Shown: positions 17,823 to 27,630, counted from the first letter of the stretch. The stretch is 64,000 nucleotides of DNA from JALOTE01 sp031422195 (GCA_031422195.1 JANOPZ010000079.1:14489-78488); one strand, 5' to 3'. Numbers and translations are program-made. Notes: a model not told the origin generated them from the sequence alone.

Positions 17823-19529
17823 ATGACGATCAACCTCCATAAACCGGACCTTACCGAGTTGAAGCCCCGTATCATCGTGTTCGGTGTTGGCGGCGGCGGC
17901 GGCAATGCTGTCAACAATATGATCAATGCCGGCCTTGAGGGCGTTGATTTTGTGGTGGCCAATACTGATGCTCAAGCGCTGGCAATGTCTCGCGCTGCCC
18001 GCATTATCCAACTTGGTGCAGCGGTCACTGAGGGCCTTGGCGCAGGTTCGCAGCCTGAAATTGGCCGTGAAGCTGCCGAAGAGTGCATCGATGAAATTCT
18101 CGATCATTTGAATGGCGTTCATATGTGCTTTGTGACCGCCGGCATGGGTGGCGGCACTGGCACTGGCGCTGCCCCGATTGTGGCGCGTGCTGCCCGCGAA
18201 CGCGGAATTTTGACTGTTGGTGTTGTGACAAAGCCGTTTCACTTTGAGGGCCGTCGCCGCATGTTGACTGCTGACAAAGGCATCGAAGCGCTGCAAGAGC
18301 ATGTCGATACTTTGATTGTAATCCCGAACCAAAACCTGTTCCGGATTGCCAATGACAAAACCACTTTTGCTGACGCTTTCTCAATGGCCGATCAGGTTTT
18401 GTATTCTGGCGTCGCCTGCATTACCGACTTGATGGTCAAAGAAGGCCTTATCAACCTCGATTTTGCGGATGTGCGTTCTGTGATGCGCAATATGGGCAAA
18501 GCCATGATGGGCACGGGCGAAGCTTCAGGTGATGGCCGTGCGATGGCTGCCGCAGAAGCTGCAATTTCCAATCCGCTGCTTGATGAAACATCCATGAACG
18601 GTGCTCAAGGCTTGTTGATCTCGATCACCGGTGGCCGCGATATGACGTTGTTTGAGGTTGATGAAGCTGCAACGCGTATCCGTGAAGAGGTTGACCCTGA
18701 AGCCAATATTATTGTTGGCGCGACATTTGATGAGTCACTCGAAGGTGTTATTCGTGTTTCTGTTGTTGCCACTGGTATTGATGGCAGTGCAAAACAGCAA
18801 ATCAACGACATTCGTTCCAATCTAAGCGCTGCAATTGCCAAACCGCAAACCGCAGCACCAAAACCAAATCCTGTTGCAGCAACCTCTGTGTTACAAGCAG
18901 CTCAGCCAGCACCGCGTCTGTCGGAGGCTGTCCCTGTTGCGGTCCGCGCTGATCCTGTTGCAGAACTCATCAACCGTACAGAGGCCAACCGGGCCGATGA
19001 TTGGGAAGATGATATTGTAAGTCGCCGCCAAAGTATTGCCGGTGAAATCTTCAAACCACGTTCAACCTTGTTTGGTACACCAGCTGTTCCGGTTCAAAGC
19101 CAGCCGGTGATGCGTGCGCCGCAACCGGTTGCGCCAATGATGGCACAGCCAGCGCCGGTGGCGCCGCCACAGCCGCGCATGCCGCAAATCGAAGAGTTTT
19201 CTGCTCCGGTTCAAGCCGCGTTTCATGACCGTCAGCGTGAAGCTGCGCCAAAACCAATTGAAGACCGTTCGCCAGTTGGGCTTTTGCGCCGCTTAACCAA
19301 TGGTTTGACCCGCCGCGATGACGAAACTTCATCTTTGCAGCCAGCCCTGCCGCGCGAAGCTTCTTTGCGTCCAGCGCAAGCTGCCGATCAACGCCGTGTT
19401 GAGCCTACGGCCTCAATTTACGCACCGCGGCGTGATGGGGCAGATGGGTCGCGCATTGTTGCAGCCGCAAATAACGGTGACGACGATATATCAGATATTC
19501 CGGCCTTTCTTCGTCGCCACGCCAATTAG
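17823..19529 (+). CDS. ftsZ: Cell division GTPase FtsZ
   Basis: The tubulin-like GTPase that forms the division ring. It has 568 residues, longer than the E. coli protein owing to a long Pro/Ala/Gln-rich linker (about residues 340-550), as is usual in alphaproteobacteria. The GTP loop GGGTGTG is at 109-115, and the T7 catalytic loop follows. The C-terminal conserved peptide DISDIPAFLRR, which binds FtsA, ends the protein. The start is ATG 17823 with AAGGA seven bases upstream. An open frame from 17784 has no such support. The stop is TAG. Confidence 0.97.
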   Translation: MTINLHKPDLTELKPRIIVFGVGGGGGNAVNNMINAGLEGVDFVVANTDAQALAMSRAARIIQLGAAVTEGLGAGSQPEIGREAAEECIDEILDHLNGVHMCFVTAGMGGGTGTGAAPIVARAARERGILTVGVVTKPFHFEGRRRMLTADKGIEALQEHVDTLIVIPNQNLFRIANDKTTFADAFSMADQVLYSGVACITDLMVKEGLINLDFADVRSVMRNMGKAMMGTGEASGDGRAMAAAEAAISNPLLDETSMNGAQGLLISITGGRDMTLFEVDEAATRIREEVDPEANIIVGATFDESLEGVIRVSVVATGIDGSAKQQINDIRSNLSAAIAKPQTAAPKPNPVAATSVLQAAQPAPRLSEAVPVAVRADPVAELINRTEANRADDWEDDIVSRRQSIAGEIFKPRSTLFGTPAVPVQSQPVMRAPQPVAPMMAQPAPVAPPQPRMPQIEEFSAPVQAAFHDRQREAAPKPIEDRSPVGLLRRLTNGLTRRDDETSSLQPALPREASLRPAQAADQRRVEPTASIYAPRRDGADGSRIVAAANNGDDDISDIPAFLRRHAN

Positions 19530-19577
19530 TTAGCGCCAGTGCCTTGATCAAGGCAAAAAATATATATTGTAACAAAA

Positions 19578-19605
19578 TGCGAAGGCAGGTTTGCTTGCCT
19601 TCGCA
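19578..19605. terminator. Strong hairpin between ftsZ and lpxC
   Basis: A perfect 10-bp stem, TGCGAAGGCA at 19578-19587 and TGCCTTCGCA at 19596-19605, with an 8-base loop. It stands 48 bp after the ftsZ stop. There is no clear run of T on its + side, so it may be an attenuating or mRNA-stabilising hairpin and not a full terminator. Confidence 0.55.
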
Positions 19606-19781
19606 CAAATTTGCCAATAATGAAGCAAAATCAGAGCGATAGATTGCTTTTGACTAAGTCATATTTGGTAAAAAAGCGTGATTTTCCTGCTTCGAGACAA
19701 ACGGCTATTGTGTCGAAAATCAGGCAGCGACTCACGGGGATTTTGAGCGCGGCTGCTGACCAGAATAAGTTGGAGTACTCT

Positions 19782-20732
19782 ATGGTATTTGACTGGCGGG
19801 GGCAGCAATCCACAATCGCGCGCAGTGCGTTTGTGAGTGGCATAGGTGTGCATTCTGGTGAAGCAACTACGCTTGTGCTTCACCCTGCGGAGCCCGATAC
19901 GGGCATTATGTTTCGCCGCCTTCGTCCTGGCCGTGAGCCGGTTTTGATCCCTGCCATTTCGTCTTCGGTTTGCCACACTGACTATTGCACGGCCGTGGGT
20001 TTCGGCACTGTTTCAATAGCTACGATTGAGCATTTAATGGCCGCGCTCTATGGCTGCGGCATTGATAATTTGATTGTTGATGTCGATAGTAATGAGGTGC
20101 CTATTTTAGATGGCAGCGCCGCACCATTTATCGCATTGATTGAAGACGCCGGCATTGAAATGCAAGATGCGCCGCGTCGCTACATCCGTGTTAAAAAGCC
20201 AGTTCGGGTGGAAATGGGCGCGTCATGGGCCGAATTTTTGCCGCATGAAGGCACGCGTTTTGAAGTCGAGATTGATTTTGAAAGCCCGGTGATTGGTCGT
20301 CAGAAATATATCGGCGATGTTAACTCCGCCAGTTTTCGCCGCGATCTTTCGCGCGCCCGCACGTTTGGTTTCCTGGGCAATGTTGAGCGTCTTTGGGCTT
20401 CAGGCCACGCGCTTGGCTCATCGCTGGGTAATTCGGTCGTTATTGGCCATGATGATGTGATTATTAACGTTGAAGGTCTTCGCTACAAAGACGAATTCGT
20501 GCGCCATAAGGCGCTTGATGCCGTTGGCGACTTGGCGTTAGCAGGTGCGCAATTTATTGGGTGTTTCAGATCTTATCGTGGCGGCCATGCAATGAATGCC
20601 AAGGCACTTCGAAGATTGCTATCTGACAGCTCTGCGTTTGAAATTGTTGAACCTCGCAAGATCAAGTCTTTTGCTCGGGGTGGCGATATGGTGGCTGTAT
20701 CGGCGCCGGTTTATGCGCCTTGGGTGCTATAG
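19782..20732 (+). CDS. lpxC: UDP-3-O-acyl-N-acetylglucosamine deacetylase
   Basis: A zinc amidase that catalyses the committed step of lipid A synthesis. It has 316 residues from the ATG at 19782, with TGGAG six bases before it. Zinc ligands fall in the conserved segments IEHLMAALYGCGIDN and RHKALDAVGDLAL. The FVSGIGVHSGE start and SFRRDLSRARTFGF are family motifs. A longer frame from 19611 reaches into the ftsZ-lpxC gap and is not supported. The position after ftsZ is standard. The stop is TAG. Confidence 0.96.
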   Translation: MVFDWRGQQSTIARSAFVSGIGVHSGEATTLVLHPAEPDTGIMFRRLRPGREPVLIPAISSSVCHTDYCTAVGFGTVSIATIEHLMAALYGCGIDNLIVDVDSNEVPILDGSAAPFIALIEDAGIEMQDAPRRYIRVKKPVRVEMGASWAEFLPHEGTRFEVEIDFESPVIGRQKYIGDVNSASFRRDLSRARTFGFLGNVERLWASGHALGSSLGNSVVIGHDDVIINVEGLRYKDEFVRHKALDAVGDLALAGAQFIGCFRSYRGGHAMNAKALRRLLSDSSAFEIVEPRKIKSFARGGDMVAVSAPVYAPWVL

Positions 20733-20865
20733 CCAGTCCAATTAACTATTTTTTGGACATTTTTACAAAATTTATTGTCATTGCTGCTTCTTGCCTTCAT
20801 TTTGCGCCATTGCGCCAGCAAGGGCCAACGGGTAAACCGTTTACAGAACTTTAAGGTGCGGCTCG

Positions 20866-21735
20866 ATGTTGGTTGATTTCCCGATGAAAATTGTTTCTGT
20901 ATCTCGGCTTAAAACATTTGTGTTGGTGGCAGCTTCGGCATTGTTGCTAAACTTGGCTGGTTGCGCGTCGGAACAAGATATTGACCTGTCGAAATATGTT
21001 GCTGAAATTGAAGCTCCCGATGTCCTTTACAACCAAGGTCTTGCCAATCTGGACGCCGGAAAATTAAGTGAAGCCTCGAGGAAGTTTGAGGCCGTTGACC
21101 GCGATCACCCGTATTCTGATTTCGGGCGCAAGGCAAAAGTGATGATTGCTTTTACCAAATACCGTCAGGGCGACTATAAAGGTGCCATCGATGCCAGCCG
21201 CCGCTTTGTAACAGAATTTCCAGCGGATCCTGATGCCGCTTATGCGCAGTATATTGTTGGTCTGGCCTATTACCGGCAAATTAAAGATACAACCCGTGAT
21301 CAGCGTGAGGCACGTAGCACTGCAACAGCCATGCAAGAGTTGGTCGACCGTTACCCAGACAGTGAATACGTAGATGACGCTAAAAACAAAATTATTTTTG
21401 CGCGAGATCAGTTGGCTGGCAAAGAAATGCAAGTCGGGCGTTATTATCAAGAGCGGAAAGAATATATCGCCGCTTTAACGCGATACAAAGCGGTCGTGCA
21501 GACTTATGCCAACACCCGCCATGTTGAAGAGGCTTTGCTGCGTTTGACTGAGACCTATTATGCGATGGGCCTGACAGCAGAAGCGCAAACTGCAGCAGCA
21601 GTTTTGGGTAATAATTTCCCTGACAGCGAATGGTATAAAGACAGCTATACTTTGCTTCAAACAGGTGGGCTCGAGCCACGCGAAGTTGGCACCAATTGGC
21701 TAACGAAAGTTGGGCGGTCGCTGGTCGGCGCTTAA
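20866..21735 (+). CDS. bamD: Outer membrane assembly lipoprotein BamD
   Basis: A lipoprotein subunit of the BAM complex that inserts beta-barrel proteins into the outer membrane. It has 289 residues. The signal peptide ends in the lipobox LAGC at about residue 33, so Cys is the lipidated N-terminus. About five TPR-like repeats follow (YNQGLANLDAGKLSEASRKF and others). The start at 20866 has TTAAGG about nine bases upstream. An ATG at 20884 would still leave a full signal peptide. Confidence 0.93.
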   Translation: MLVDFPMKIVSVSRLKTFVLVAASALLLNLAGCASEQDIDLSKYVAEIEAPDVLYNQGLANLDAGKLSEASRKFEAVDRDHPYSDFGRKAKVMIAFTKYRQGDYKGAIDASRRFVTEFPADPDAAYAQYIVGLAYYRQIKDTTRDQREARSTATAMQELVDRYPDSEYVDDAKNKIIFARDQLAGKEMQVGRYYQERKEYIAALTRYKAVVQTYANTRHVEEALLRLTETYYAMGLTAEAQTAAAVLGNNFPDSEWYKDSYTLLQTGGLEPREVGTNWLTKVGRSLVGA

Positions 21736-21756
21736 TGCTAAAACGAGGCCACGGTT

Positions 21757-23427
21757 ATGCTGGTTTCCCTCACGATCCGCGATATTGTTTTAATCGACCA
21801 TTTGTCGCTGGATTTTACGTCCGGGCTTTCGGTTCTTACCGGTGAAACCGGCGCCGGTAAATCAATTTTGCTGGATAGTTTGTCATTAGCACTCGGTGCG
21901 CGCGGTGACGCTTCGCGGGTGCGTGAAGGGGCAAGCCAAGGCCAAGTCGTAGCAGTGTTTGATGTGCCGATGGCGCACCCGGCGCGGGCGCTTCTTAAAG
22001 CCCGTGAAATTGAAGCGGACAGCGACATTATATTAAAACGGGTGCAAGGCGCTGATGGGCGGGCGCGCGTTTTCGTTAATGATGCGCCAGCCAGCGTTGG
22101 CCTGATGCGCGAGCTTGGTGCGTTGTTGGTCGAAATTCACGGTCAACATGATGATCGCGCATTGGTTGACCCTTCAGCACACCGGACTTTGCTGGATGCT
22201 TATGGCGGGCTGACAGCCGAAGCTTTTGCACTGGGGGCTCTATGGCGAAATTGGCGCGACGCTGTCACTGCTGTAGATAAGCATCGCGCCCGCGTGTCGG
22301 CGGCCAAACGCGACGCCGACTACTTGAAAGCCTCGCACGAAGATCTGGCCAAACTCAACCCGCAGCCGGGCGAAGAAACCAATCTTGCCAACAGGCGTTC
22401 GGCCATGATGAAGGCTGAAAAAGTAGCAGGCGAAATTAAAGATGCTGAAGATGTGATCGGCGGGGCAAACTCACCGATCAGCCAGCTTGCTGCGTTGCAG
22501 CGTCGTCTCGCGCGCAAGGGCAGTGAAGCGCAAAGTCTGGTTGAACCAATTTTGCAGGCGCTCGAAGCCAGTCTCAACGAGCTTGACCGTGTGCAATCAG
22601 CGGTTGACGCCGCTGCGCGCGCGGCAGATTTTGACCCTGCAGAATTGGAGCGAAGTGAAGAGCGGCTGTTTGCCATCCGCGCTGCTTCCCGCAAATATTC
22701 GGTGCAGCCAGACCAATTGGCGGCAACCGCCGCAAAATTTGCGGCTGATTTGGCAGCAATTGACGCCGGGACACATTTATTGGCTGGTTTGCAAAAAGCC
22801 GAAATTGAGGCTCGCGCGGCATTTGAAACGGCGGGCCAAGCGCTTTCGGCAAAACGCAAGACGGCCGCTGTTGGGTTGGTAACAGCCGTTCACGCAGAAT
22901 TGCCCAGCCTGAAATTGGAAGCCGCAGAATTTATAGTTGAGATGCAGTCCGATGCAGCGCACGCAAGCGCCGAAGGTATCGACACGATTGAATTTTGGGT
23001 GCGCACCAACCCTGGCACCAAAGCCGGGCCCATGATGAAGGTTGCGTCCGGCGGCGAACTCTCGCGGTTTTTGCTGGCCTTAAAAGTGGCGCTTGCCGAA
23101 AAAGGCACCGCGCCCACTTTGGTGTTTGACGAGATTGATACTGGTGTTGGCGGAGCTGTGGCAGATGCTATTGGCCACCGGTTGGCGCGGCTTGCAAAAT
23201 CCGTGCAAGTGCTTTCCGTTACCCATGCGCCGCAAGTTGCCGCAAGGGCCGATACGCATTTTTTAATTGCGAAAAAAGGCGATGGCCAAGGATCAATGCG
23301 CACCAGCGTAACGCCGCTTGAGAATGATAAACGCCGCGAGGAAATTGCGCGGATGCTGGCAGGCGCAACCATCACCGATGAAGCTCGTGCCGCAGCGGCG
23401 CGTTTGTTGCAGGCAGCGGCGGCGTGA
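21757..23427 (+). CDS. recN: DNA repair protein RecN
   Basis: An SMC-like ATPase acting early in double-strand break repair. It has 556 residues. Walker A GETGAGKS is at 29-36, a coiled-coil middle follows with many Ala/Glu/Arg/Lys residues, and the ABC signature VASGGELSRFLLALK precedes Walker B in TLVFDEIDTGVGG. It sits between bamD and ligA, and its stop overlaps the ligA GTG (GTGA). Confidence 0.96.
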   Translation: MLVSLTIRDIVLIDHLSLDFTSGLSVLTGETGAGKSILLDSLSLALGARGDASRVREGASQGQVVAVFDVPMAHPARALLKAREIEADSDIILKRVQGADGRARVFVNDAPASVGLMRELGALLVEIHGQHDDRALVDPSAHRTLLDAYGGLTAEAFALGALWRNWRDAVTAVDKHRARVSAAKRDADYLKASHEDLAKLNPQPGEETNLANRRSAMMKAEKVAGEIKDAEDVIGGANSPISQLAALQRRLARKGSEAQSLVEPILQALEASLNELDRVQSAVDAAARAADFDPAELERSEERLFAIRAASRKYSVQPDQLAATAAKFAADLAAIDAGTHLLAGLQKAEIEARAAFETAGQALSAKRKTAAVGLVTAVHAELPSLKLEAAEFIVEMQSDAAHASAEGIDTIEFWVRTNPGTKAGPMMKVASGGELSRFLLALKVALAEKGTAPTLVFDEIDTGVGGAVADAIGHRLARLAKSVQVLSVTHAPQVAARADTHFLIAKKGDGQGSMRTSVTPLENDKRREEIARMLAGATITDEARAAAARLLQAAAA

Positions 23428-25529
23428 ACGTGCGCGAGAAATCGGTCGAGATTTTGAGCGGTAAAGAAGCTGCAAACGAACTTGAAAAACTGGCTGCTGA
23501 AATTGCAGAGCACGATGGGCGCTATCATGGCGATGATGCACCACTTATATCTGATGCAGATTATGATGCGCTTCGTAATCGAAACAACGCGATAGAGGCG
23601 AGGTTTCCAGACTTAGTACAGGCGGATTCGCCGTCGCACAAAATTGGCTCGATGGTGTCTGAGAAGTTTGGCAAAATCCGCCATGCAGTGCCAATGTTGT
23701 CACTCGATAATGCATTTAGTGATAGTGATGTTTTGGATTTCACGGCCCGTATCCGCCGGTTTTTGAAACTCGATGATGACGCAAAAATTGCAATAACCGC
23801 CGAACCAAAAATCGATGGGTTGTCGTTATCCTTGCGCTATGAAAACGGCGTGCTGGTGCATGCCACGACGCGCGGTGACGGGCAGGAAGGCGAAGATGTA
23901 ACGCTCAATGCCAGAACGATTGCTGATATTCCGCAGCGTTTGAAAGGCGATGTGTCAACCGTTCTAGAAGTGCGCGGCGAAGTTTATATGAGCCATGCTG
24001 ATTTTGCGGCGCTCAACGAAAAGGCCACTGCTGCCGGTATTGCGCTTTACGCCAACCCGCGCAATGCAGCGGCGGGGTCGCTGCGTCAATTGAATGCCTT
24101 GATTACCCGTGACCGTGCGCTGAAATTTTATGCTTATGCGTGGGGTGAAGTCAGCGATTTTGGGTCAGACACGCAATTCGGCATGGTTGACGTACTTGCT
24201 GGCTACGGTTTCAAAACCAATGCTTTGATGGCAAAATTTGACACTGTGGAGGGCCTGATCAGCCATTACAAAATGATCGAAGCGCAGCGGGCTTTGCTGG
24301 GCTACGACATTGACGGTGTGGTTTACAAGGTCGACAGCTTGGAATTACAACGCCGTTTGGGGTTTGTATCGCGCAGCCCGCGCTGGGCGATTGCGCATAA
24401 GTTTCCGGCTGAAAAAGCAACGACCACCTTGCTTGCAATTGATATTCAAGTCGGGCGTACGGGCGCGCTAACGCCGGTGGCACGGTTAAAACCAGTGACG
24501 GTTGGCGGCGTGGTTGTGACCAATGCGACGTTGCACAATGCCGAGGAAATTGAACGTCTTGGCATTAAAATCGGTGACACGGTGCGGGTGCAGCGGGCGG
24601 GAGATGTTATCCCGCAAATATTGGGTGTTGAGGCCTCGCCTGCCGACGCAACTGCTTTTGTGTTTCCGCATATTTGCCCGTGTGATTTGAAAACACCGGT
24701 CGTGCGCGAGGCCATTGGCACAGGCGGTGAAGGCGTTGTCAGCCGGTGCTCTGGCGAATTTGCCTGCCCGTATCAGCGTATTGAACACCTCCGTCATTTT
24801 GTCGGGCGCAAAGCGTTTGACATCGAAGGCCTTGGCGAAAAGCAGATTGCATTGTTTTTTGATGATGAAGACCTAACGGTAAAAAGCCCAGTTGATATTT
24901 TCACGCTAGCAAAACGTGATGGGGTAAATCTTAAAAAGCTGAAAGATAAAGAAGGCTTCGGCGCCTTGTCAGTGGCGAAATTATTTGACGCGATTGACGC
25001 ACGGCGCAATATTCAGCTTGACCGGATGATCTTTGGTTTGGGCTGCCGCCATGTCGGCGAGGCTACCGCAAAAGTGTTGGCGCGGGCATATGGTTCCTGG
25101 TCTGCATTTCATGATGCTGCGGTTGAAGTGGCGGCGGGTAATTTGGTCATACGTGCTGAAATGGACGCCCTTGAAGAAATAGGTGATGCCGTTTTGGATG
25201 CCATTGCGCGTTATTTTGCTGAACCGCATAATCTTAGTCTCGTAGAACGCTTAGCTGGCGAACTAACGATTTTGGATGCAGAAAAGCCAGCATCTGAATC
25301 GCCGGTTTCTGGCAAAACCATTGTGTTTACTGGCGCGCTAGAGAAAATGAGCCGTGATGAAGCCAAGGCAATGGCTGAACGTCTGGGGGCAAAAGCAGCG
25401 GGTTCTGTTTCCAAAAAGACCGATTTGGTTGTCGCCGGGCCCGGGGCAGGGTCTAAGCTGGCGGAAGCACAAAAGCTGGGAATTGAAGTCATTAGCGAAG
25501 ATGAGTGGTTTTTGAGGATTGGCGGATAA
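23424..25529 (+). CDS. ligA: NAD-dependent DNA ligase LigA
   Basis: The essential replicative ligase, 701 residues. Domain Ia (HDGRYHGDDAPLISDADYD) is followed by the adenylation domain with the active lysine K129 in KIDG, an OB fold, a zinc region, helix-hairpin-helix repeats, and a C-terminal BRCT domain (SGKTIVFTGALEKMSRDEAK). The zinc region reads CPCDLKTP then SRCSGEFACPYQ, so the first cysteine pair is C-P-C, not C-x2-C. I recall this form from related Rhizobiales ligases. The start is GTG, overlapping recN. Confidence 0.96.
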   Translation: MNVREKSVEILSGKEAANELEKLAAEIAEHDGRYHGDDAPLISDADYDALRNRNNAIEARFPDLVQADSPSHKIGSMVSEKFGKIRHAVPMLSLDNAFSDSDVLDFTARIRRFLKLDDDAKIAITAEPKIDGLSLSLRYENGVLVHATTRGDGQEGEDVTLNARTIADIPQRLKGDVSTVLEVRGEVYMSHADFAALNEKATAAGIALYANPRNAAAGSLRQLNALITRDRALKFYAYAWGEVSDFGSDTQFGMVDVLAGYGFKTNALMAKFDTVEGLISHYKMIEAQRALLGYDIDGVVYKVDSLELQRRLGFVSRSPRWAIAHKFPAEKATTTLLAIDIQVGRTGALTPVARLKPVTVGGVVVTNATLHNAEEIERLGIKIGDTVRVQRAGDVIPQILGVEASPADATAFVFPHICPCDLKTPVVREAIGTGGEGVVSRCSGEFACPYQRIEHLRHFVGRKAFDIEGLGEKQIALFFDDEDLTVKSPVDIFTLAKRDGVNLKKLKDKEGFGALSVAKLFDAIDARRNIQLDRMIFGLGCRHVGEATAKVLARAYGSWSAFHDAAVEVAAGNLVIRAEMDALEEIGDAVLDAIARYFAEPHNLSLVERLAGELTILDAEKPASESPVSGKTIVFTGALEKMSRDEAKAMAERLGAKAAGSVSKKTDLVVAGPGAGSKLAEAQKLGIEVISEDEWFLRIGG

Positions 25530-25639
25530 TACACCGCTTGCCTTATGACTACGCAAACATAACGATGGTAATGGGTATTGAACCCACCATTAAATATTTT
25601 GCACTTCCAGCAAAGCGCACTGAATGCTAGGCGCAATTA

Positions 25640-26341
25640 ATGCTCTCACCCCAAGTCAGATCTGAATTTTTTTCCGGTATGCGGCGGTCACTTCCTGTGC
25701 TGATTTCGGCGGCCCCATTTGGCGCTTTGTTTGGTGCCGTGGCTGTCGATAACGGCTTTACGGTTGGTGAAGCAGTTTTTATGAGTGCCATAGTTTTTGC
25801 CGGTGCCAGCCAGATGGTTGGCTTGGAGTTATTTGGCCAAAATGTTGCACCTTGGTTGATTGTGCTTTCAATTCTGGCCGTTAACTTTCGCCACATTCTT
25901 TATTCAGCGGCTATTGGAAAACATCTCAATTTTGGTGCTGAGTGGAAACGCCATCTGGCATTTTTTATGATGACCGATCCGCAATTTGCCGAAGCTGAAA
26001 GTAAAGTGCAACGCGATGGCAGTGTTAGTTTTGCATGGTATTTGGGTTGCGGCTTGCCGGTATATTTTTCATGGCCGGTACTGGCGTGGGTTGGTGCAAG
26101 CTTCGGTAAACTTATCCCTGATCCTGCAATGTTTGGGCTGGATGTTGTTTTATCAATCTATTTCTTTGGGGTGCTGCTCACCACGCGCAAACGCGCGTTG
26201 TGGGTTCCCGTAGTTGCTGTAAGCGCGCTCACTTCAATTGCTGCATGGCATACGATTGGCTCGCCTTGGCACGTTTCGGTTGGCGCGATTGCTGGCGTTG
26301 TTGTCGCCGCGGTTTTGGTCAAGCCGGTGGTTCGGGCATGA
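25640..26341 (+). CDS. azlC: AzlC family branched-chain amino acid exporter subunit
   Basis: The large subunit of an AzlCD-type two-component exporter for branched-chain amino acids. It has 233 residues and about five to seven membrane segments. Family signatures are PFGALFGAVAVDNGFT, SAIVFAGASQMVGLELFG, and NFRHILYSAAIGKHL followed by MTDPQFA. The stop overlaps the azlD start (ATGA). About 110 bp separate it from ligA with no clear terminator. Confidence 0.92.
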   Translation: MLSPQVRSEFFSGMRRSLPVLISAAPFGALFGAVAVDNGFTVGEAVFMSAIVFAGASQMVGLELFGQNVAPWLIVLSILAVNFRHILYSAAIGKHLNFGAEWKRHLAFFMMTDPQFAEAESKVQRDGSVSFAWYLGCGLPVYFSWPVLAWVGASFGKLIPDPAMFGLDVVLSIYFFGVLLTTRKRALWVPVVAVSALTSIAAWHTIGSPWHVSVGAIAGVVVAAVLVKPVVRA

Positions 26342-26634
26342 GTGAGAACGTCTGGATTATTATCGCGGCGGCCGTCGTGACTTACTTCACCCGCGCTGGC
26401 GGCTTTTGGATTTTGTCGCGTTTTGAGCGCATCCACCCGCGGGTGGAAGCCGGGCTTAACGCCGTTCCCGCTGCTGTTCTCACAACGCTTGTGGCGCCAC
26501 AAATGGCACAGGGCGGCGTTGCTGAACTCAGTGCATTCGCGGTTGCCGGTGTTGTTGGTTTGCGCTTTGGAATGATCGGTGGGTTTTTAACCGGTTGGGC
26601 CACCATTATTGCGTTGCGCGCCGCCGGGTTTTGA
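26338..26634 (+). CDS. azlD: AzlD family branched-chain amino acid exporter subunit
   Basis: The small subunit paired with AzlC, 98 residues and three to four membrane segments. It shows the family pattern TYFTRAGGFWIL, then NAVPAAVLTTLVAP and LRFGMIGGFLTGWATII. The ATG at 26338 is coupled to the azlC stop. A longer open frame from 26200 lies inside azlC and is spurious. It is convergent with the nirV remnant, which ends eight bases away. Confidence 0.9.
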   Translation: MSENVWIIIAAAVVTYFTRAGGFWILSRFERIHPRVEAGLNAVPAAVLTTLVAPQMAQGGVAELSAFAVAGVVGLRFGMIGGFLTGWATIIALRAAGF

Positions 26635-26641
26635 AGCGTCT

Positions 26642-26830
26642 CTAAGCGTCTCTCACTAGCCGCAAACCCGGATGCATTGGCGGCACGCCAGCCGAACAAC
26701 CGCCGGAATAGGCGTTGCGCAAAAACACTGGAATTTCTGCTTCGTGGTCGCCGCTGACATAAAAAGCCGGGCATAGTGCAACTGTGACATTGGCATTCAC
26801 GCAGCTGGACGTCCATTCCCAGACATTACC
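26642..26830 (-). pseudogene. nirV: nirV fragment (C-terminal part of SUMF1-like nitrite reductase accessory protein)
   Basis: Reading the minus strand from 26830, an open segment of 62 codons encodes GNVWEWTSSCVNA, then GDHEAEIPVFLRNAYSGGCS, and ends GLRLVRDA before a TAG at 26642. The GNVWEWTSS motif and the GLRLVRD tail belong to the formylglycine-generating-enzyme fold, and the rest resembles NirV, encoded next to nirK. Only about the last quarter remains. It is joined directly, without a start codon, to the nirK remnant, in a different frame. Confidence 0.75.
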
Positions 26831-27123
26831 GCTTCAATAAGGTTGCGGTTGACATAGGCATAAAGCCCCGGCTGGCGAAATTTATAGGCCGCCGCCCCAG
26901 CTGAGCCACCACGGATAAACCATGGCTCAAGGTTGGTGGCTGGCCGATCTGCAAACGATCCGGTTTCCCAAACCAAATCGCCAGGACCGCCAATCAAATG
27001 CGGGCGGCTGTCGCCGTTGGCTTGAGCGTGAACGAGAAGAACTTTTTCGCCAACGCTTGCCTTCATAACGTTTTCACCGGTCAAAAAACCAACCTTGCCA
27101 TTGAATACAACATGGGTCAGCTT
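26831..27123 (-). pseudogene. nirK: nirK fragment (copper nitrite reductase, C-terminal third)
   Basis: The minus strand encodes about 97 residues of copper nitrite reductase: KLTHVVFNGKVG, FLTGENVMKASVGEKVLLVH, SRPHLIGGPGD (the His of this motif is a type 2 copper ligand), FIRGGSAGAAAYKF and YAYVNRNLIEA. The N-terminal two thirds, which holds the type 1 copper ligands, is missing, as are the last few residues. Homology stops abruptly at both ends, where it abuts nsrR and nirV remnants. The frame is read through to a stop at 26797 by chance. It cannot make an active enzyme. Confidence 0.85.
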
Positions 27124-27522
27124 GGGCGCTTATGTAAATTTGCCACGGTAAACCGGTTTAACTCTGCAAAAAATGCGTTCCGAGCAGAAAGAAGCATGTG
27201 CGTGAGGCTGCAAACCGGAGTGATGACACAACTATTGGTTGCCGGTTCAAAATACTCCACAAGCGGACTGTTTCCTTCACAAAACGCAGCAAAGCGGCCA
27301 ATTTGGATGCTTTCAGGAGGCAACGCAAGATTGAGACTACCGCCGCTCCCGCTTGTTGTTTCCAAATATCCGGCCCTGCCAAGCATTTGCGAAATTTTCA
27401 TCAGGTGGTTTTTAGAAATGCCATAGGTTGTCGCGGCCTGAGCGATTGTTACGGCTTCTGGTGCTTTTACAGCCACAAATGTCAGCAATCAAAGAGCGCA
27501 ATCTGTGTTGTGTTAGGCGCAT
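27117..27522 (-). pseudogene. nsrR: nsrR remnant (Rrf2-family nitric oxide-sensing repressor)
   Basis: A 123-residue open part (27488-27117) matches NsrR. It has a winged helix with SKNHLMKISQMLGRAGYLET and the three cluster cysteines in AFCEGN, NSCVITPVC and SL. Upstream, ATG CGC CTA ACA CAA CAC (27522 on) encodes the expected MRLTQH start in another frame, with several small deletions between. The C-terminus is cut where nirK homology begins. NsrR binds [Fe-S] and represses NO-response genes. A degenerate dyad with TGCATCTT at 27550-27557 may be its old operator. Confidence 0.75.
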
Positions 27523-27630
27523 GCCAGTCACTTAAATATGAATACATGGTGCATCTTATGGCGGTATGCTAAGGCTGCAATGCGAGAAAATCCTTGGCGG
27601 AAAGCGCAAAACCAACGGGTCTTAAAACGA

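Noticed and set aside
19611..19781. 57-residue N-terminal extension of lpxC
   Set aside because: A ribosome site stands directly before ATG 19782, and homologues start there.
26382..26816. Minus-strand frame of 144 codons overlapping azlD
   Set aside because: It is a shadow across azlD and the nirV remnant. The real nirV homology is in another frame.
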